Shown in pieces: positions 62,716-64,000 of a stretch of 64,000 bases of DNA (the first letter of the stretch is position 1; each line of letters begins with the position of its first letter). The stretch lies in NCBI RefSeq assembly GCF_019924635.1, contig NZ_CP065037.1, positions 1,054,001 to 1,118,000 on the forward strand, in the 5' to 3' direction. The notes under the pieces are model-generated. The model ran no database searches and had not been told where the DNA came from. It saw nothing but the letters and a program-made list of their open reading frames with translations. This DNA is from Leifsonia sp. ZF2019. GTDB taxonomy: Bacteria; Actinomycetota; Actinomycetes; Actinomycetales; Microbacteriaceae. The position numbers and the translations under genes are program-made.

Positions 62716-64000
62716 GCGCGCCGGCGGGCCTCGACGGCGCGCGGGAGGCCGCACGCCGGGCGCGAGCGCGGCGGTCGTCGTCTCTGCGCCTCGACCTGCC
62801 CCAGACCGTCCTGGCGTGCGCGTACGTGCTCGTCGCGCTCGGGCTCGCCTGCGCTCTGGCGTGGCCCATCTACCGCACACCGTTGCTGATAGGCGTTGCC
62901 GCCTACGCGGGTGTCGTCGGCGTGGGCAGCGCGATCGCCGCCCGGATGCTCCGTTGGCCGTTGTGGCTCCACCTCGTCGCGGTCGCGGGTGCTTATCTGG
63001 TCGGAGTCGTCCCGCTCGCCGTGCCCGCGGCCCTCTCGTCTCCGACGGGTGTGCTCCGCGGGCTGCTGGACGGGGTCACCGGAATCGTCCTCGGCTGGAA
63101 GCAGCTCCTGACCCTCGACCTCCCCGTCGGGCAGTATCAGGCGGTGCTCGTCCCGGTCTACGCGCTCTTCCTGATCGGCGCCGCCCTCGCGGCCGGCCTC
63201 GCCCTGTCGCCCGGTCGCCGCGCGGCCGTCGCCGTCCCCGTCACGCTCGTGATGGGCGTGTTCGGGATCGCCTTCGGGCCGACTGATCCCGGTGCGCCGC
63301 TGCTGGTCGCGGGCATCCGGATCGACGCTCCGCGGGAGGTGCTGCTCGGCCTCCTCCTCGTCGCCGTCTCCCTCCTCTGGCTCTCGCTGCGGTCCCGCCT
63401 GCGTCGCCGTGCCGCCCTCGCCGCCGCCCGCGGGACCGTCGGCGTCGTGCGCCAGGGTTCGGCGTCGACCGCCGCGGCCGTCCGCCGCCGTCTGCTGGGG
63501 GCCGCGCTGATCGTGGTGGCCCTCGTGGCCGGTTTCACCGCCGGGCCGGCGCTGGCGGGTGTGAGCACGCGGGAGACGCTGCGCACCGCCACCGAGCCGC
63601 TCCTCGTCGTGCAGCAGCAGACGACCCCGCTCGGCCGCTACCGCGCCTCGTTCGAGAAGGACGCCTACGACCGGGTGATGTTCACGGTGTCGGGCGCCGA
63701 CGCGAGCATCGACCGGCTGCGGATGGCGACCCTCGACGACTGGGACGGCGAGCACTTCCTCGTCTCCGGGGATGCGCGCTTCTCGCGTCTGCCGGGCGGC
63801 TCGCCCGCCGCGTCCGCACGTGCGCTCACGGTCACCATCGGCGAGGGCTATTCGGGGATCTGGCTCCCGATGCCGTCGGACGCCCGCACGGCGCCGTCGT
63901 TCTCCGGCTCCCGCGCGGCCGCCCTCGCCGACGCCTTCTACCTCGACAAGCAGACCGGCGCGGGCATCGATGTCGCCCCCGAGCCCGACGGGGCGCGCGG
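62712..64000 (+). CDS. TgpA-like transglutaminase-family membrane protein (partial)
   Basis: Open from GTG at 62712 to the window edge (429 codons so far). The N-terminus has about six transmembrane helices (LACAYVLVALGLACALAWP; LLIGVAAYAGVVGVG; and others up to about residue 290), then an extracellular region (TRETLRTATEPLL... RMATLDDWDGEHFLVSGD). This is the TgpA N-terminal pattern (YDGxxW-type motif: TLDDWDG). The transglutaminase core and C-terminus lie past the window. Position after MoxR and DUF58 is the standard order. It may cross-link or process cell-surface protein. Confidence 0.85.
   Translation, partial: MSAPAGLDGAREAARRARARRSSSLRLDLPQTVLACAYVLVALGLACALAWPIYRTPLLIGVAAYAGVVGVGSAIAARMLRWPLWLHLVAVAGAYLVGVVPLAVPAALSSPTGVLRGLLDGVTGIVLGWKQLLTLDLPVGQYQAVLVPVYALFLIGAALAAGLALSPGRRAAVAVPVTLVMGVFGIAFGPTDPGAPLLVAGIRIDAPREVLLGLLLVAVSLLWLSLRSRLRRRAALAAARGTVGVVRQGSASTAAAVRRRLLGAALIVVALVAGFTAGPALAGVSTRETLRTATEPLLVVQQQTTPLGRYRASFEKDAYDRVMFTVSGADASIDRLRMATLDDWDGEHFLVSGDARFSRLPGGSPAASARALTVTIGEGYSGIWLPMPSDARTAPSFSGSRAAALADAFYLDKQTGAGIDVAPEPDGAR

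Overview
The window is a very GC-rich stretch of actinobacterial chromosome. Gene order (TadE-like genes, topA, tmk, holB), frequent GTG starts, 4-base start/stop overlaps, a GTP-type PEP carboxykinase and a RamB/ScfR-type regulator all fit Actinobacteria. I infer the Microbacteriaceae (Leifsonia-like), without a database check. Genes are packed closely: no gap exceeds about 250 bases and there is no CRISPR array or rRNA.

Layout. 1-8.3 kb: the end of a Tad pilus cluster, a small orphan gene, then topA-tmk-holB, a secreted tripeptidyl aminopeptidase-type hydrolase and a TetR regulator. 8.36-9.8 kb: tRNA-Thr(CGU), with an intact IS481-family element inserted just after its 3' end, separating it from a strong downstream terminator. 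9.8-19.9 kb: a peptide uptake and hydrolysis regulon (two Dpp/Opp ATPases on the minus strand; on the plus strand an M19 dipeptidase, binding protein, two permeases, a creatinase-like M24 protein, a prolyl-iminopeptidase-like hydrolase and a tandem Lrp/AsnC regulator). 19.9-28.5 kb: an ECF sigma factor with a beta-propeller membrane partner, a DacB-type D,D-carboxypeptidase, nicotinamidase, an MmpL transporter, a catalytically degenerate E1-alpha-like protein and an alpha/beta hydrolase. 28.5-36 kb: an Lrp regulator with aldehyde dehydrogenase, thiolase and short-chain dehydrogenase, then a RamB-like regulator divergent from pckG. 36-41 kb: an ABC exporter and an ABC-2 transporter divergent around a small autoregulated HTH gene. 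41-64 kb: a type VII secretion-like locus running into a kinase-giant surface protein-MoxR-DUF58-TgpA cluster.

The last region is the most interesting. MycP-like protease, PPE-like substrate, EccD, RDD-FHA protein and three-ATPase EccC lead directly into a Ser/Thr kinase, a 2011-residue propeller/Ig/FN3 protein, MoxR ATPase, DUF58 and TgpA-like protein. The second half has the content and order I recall for the bifidobacterial PFNA cluster. Divergent from mycP is a probable effector operon: helical/WXG-like plus alpha/beta hydrolase, lipoprotein, and EspC-like small protein. EccB and EccE are not visible in this window.

Regulatory structure is unusually legible: perfect inverted repeats lie before the TetR, RamB-like, HTH and peptide-operon genes, and several genes appear to be leaderless (a TANNNT hexamer 6-8 nt before the start codon). 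All functional calls come from motif recognition by eye; no database search was run.
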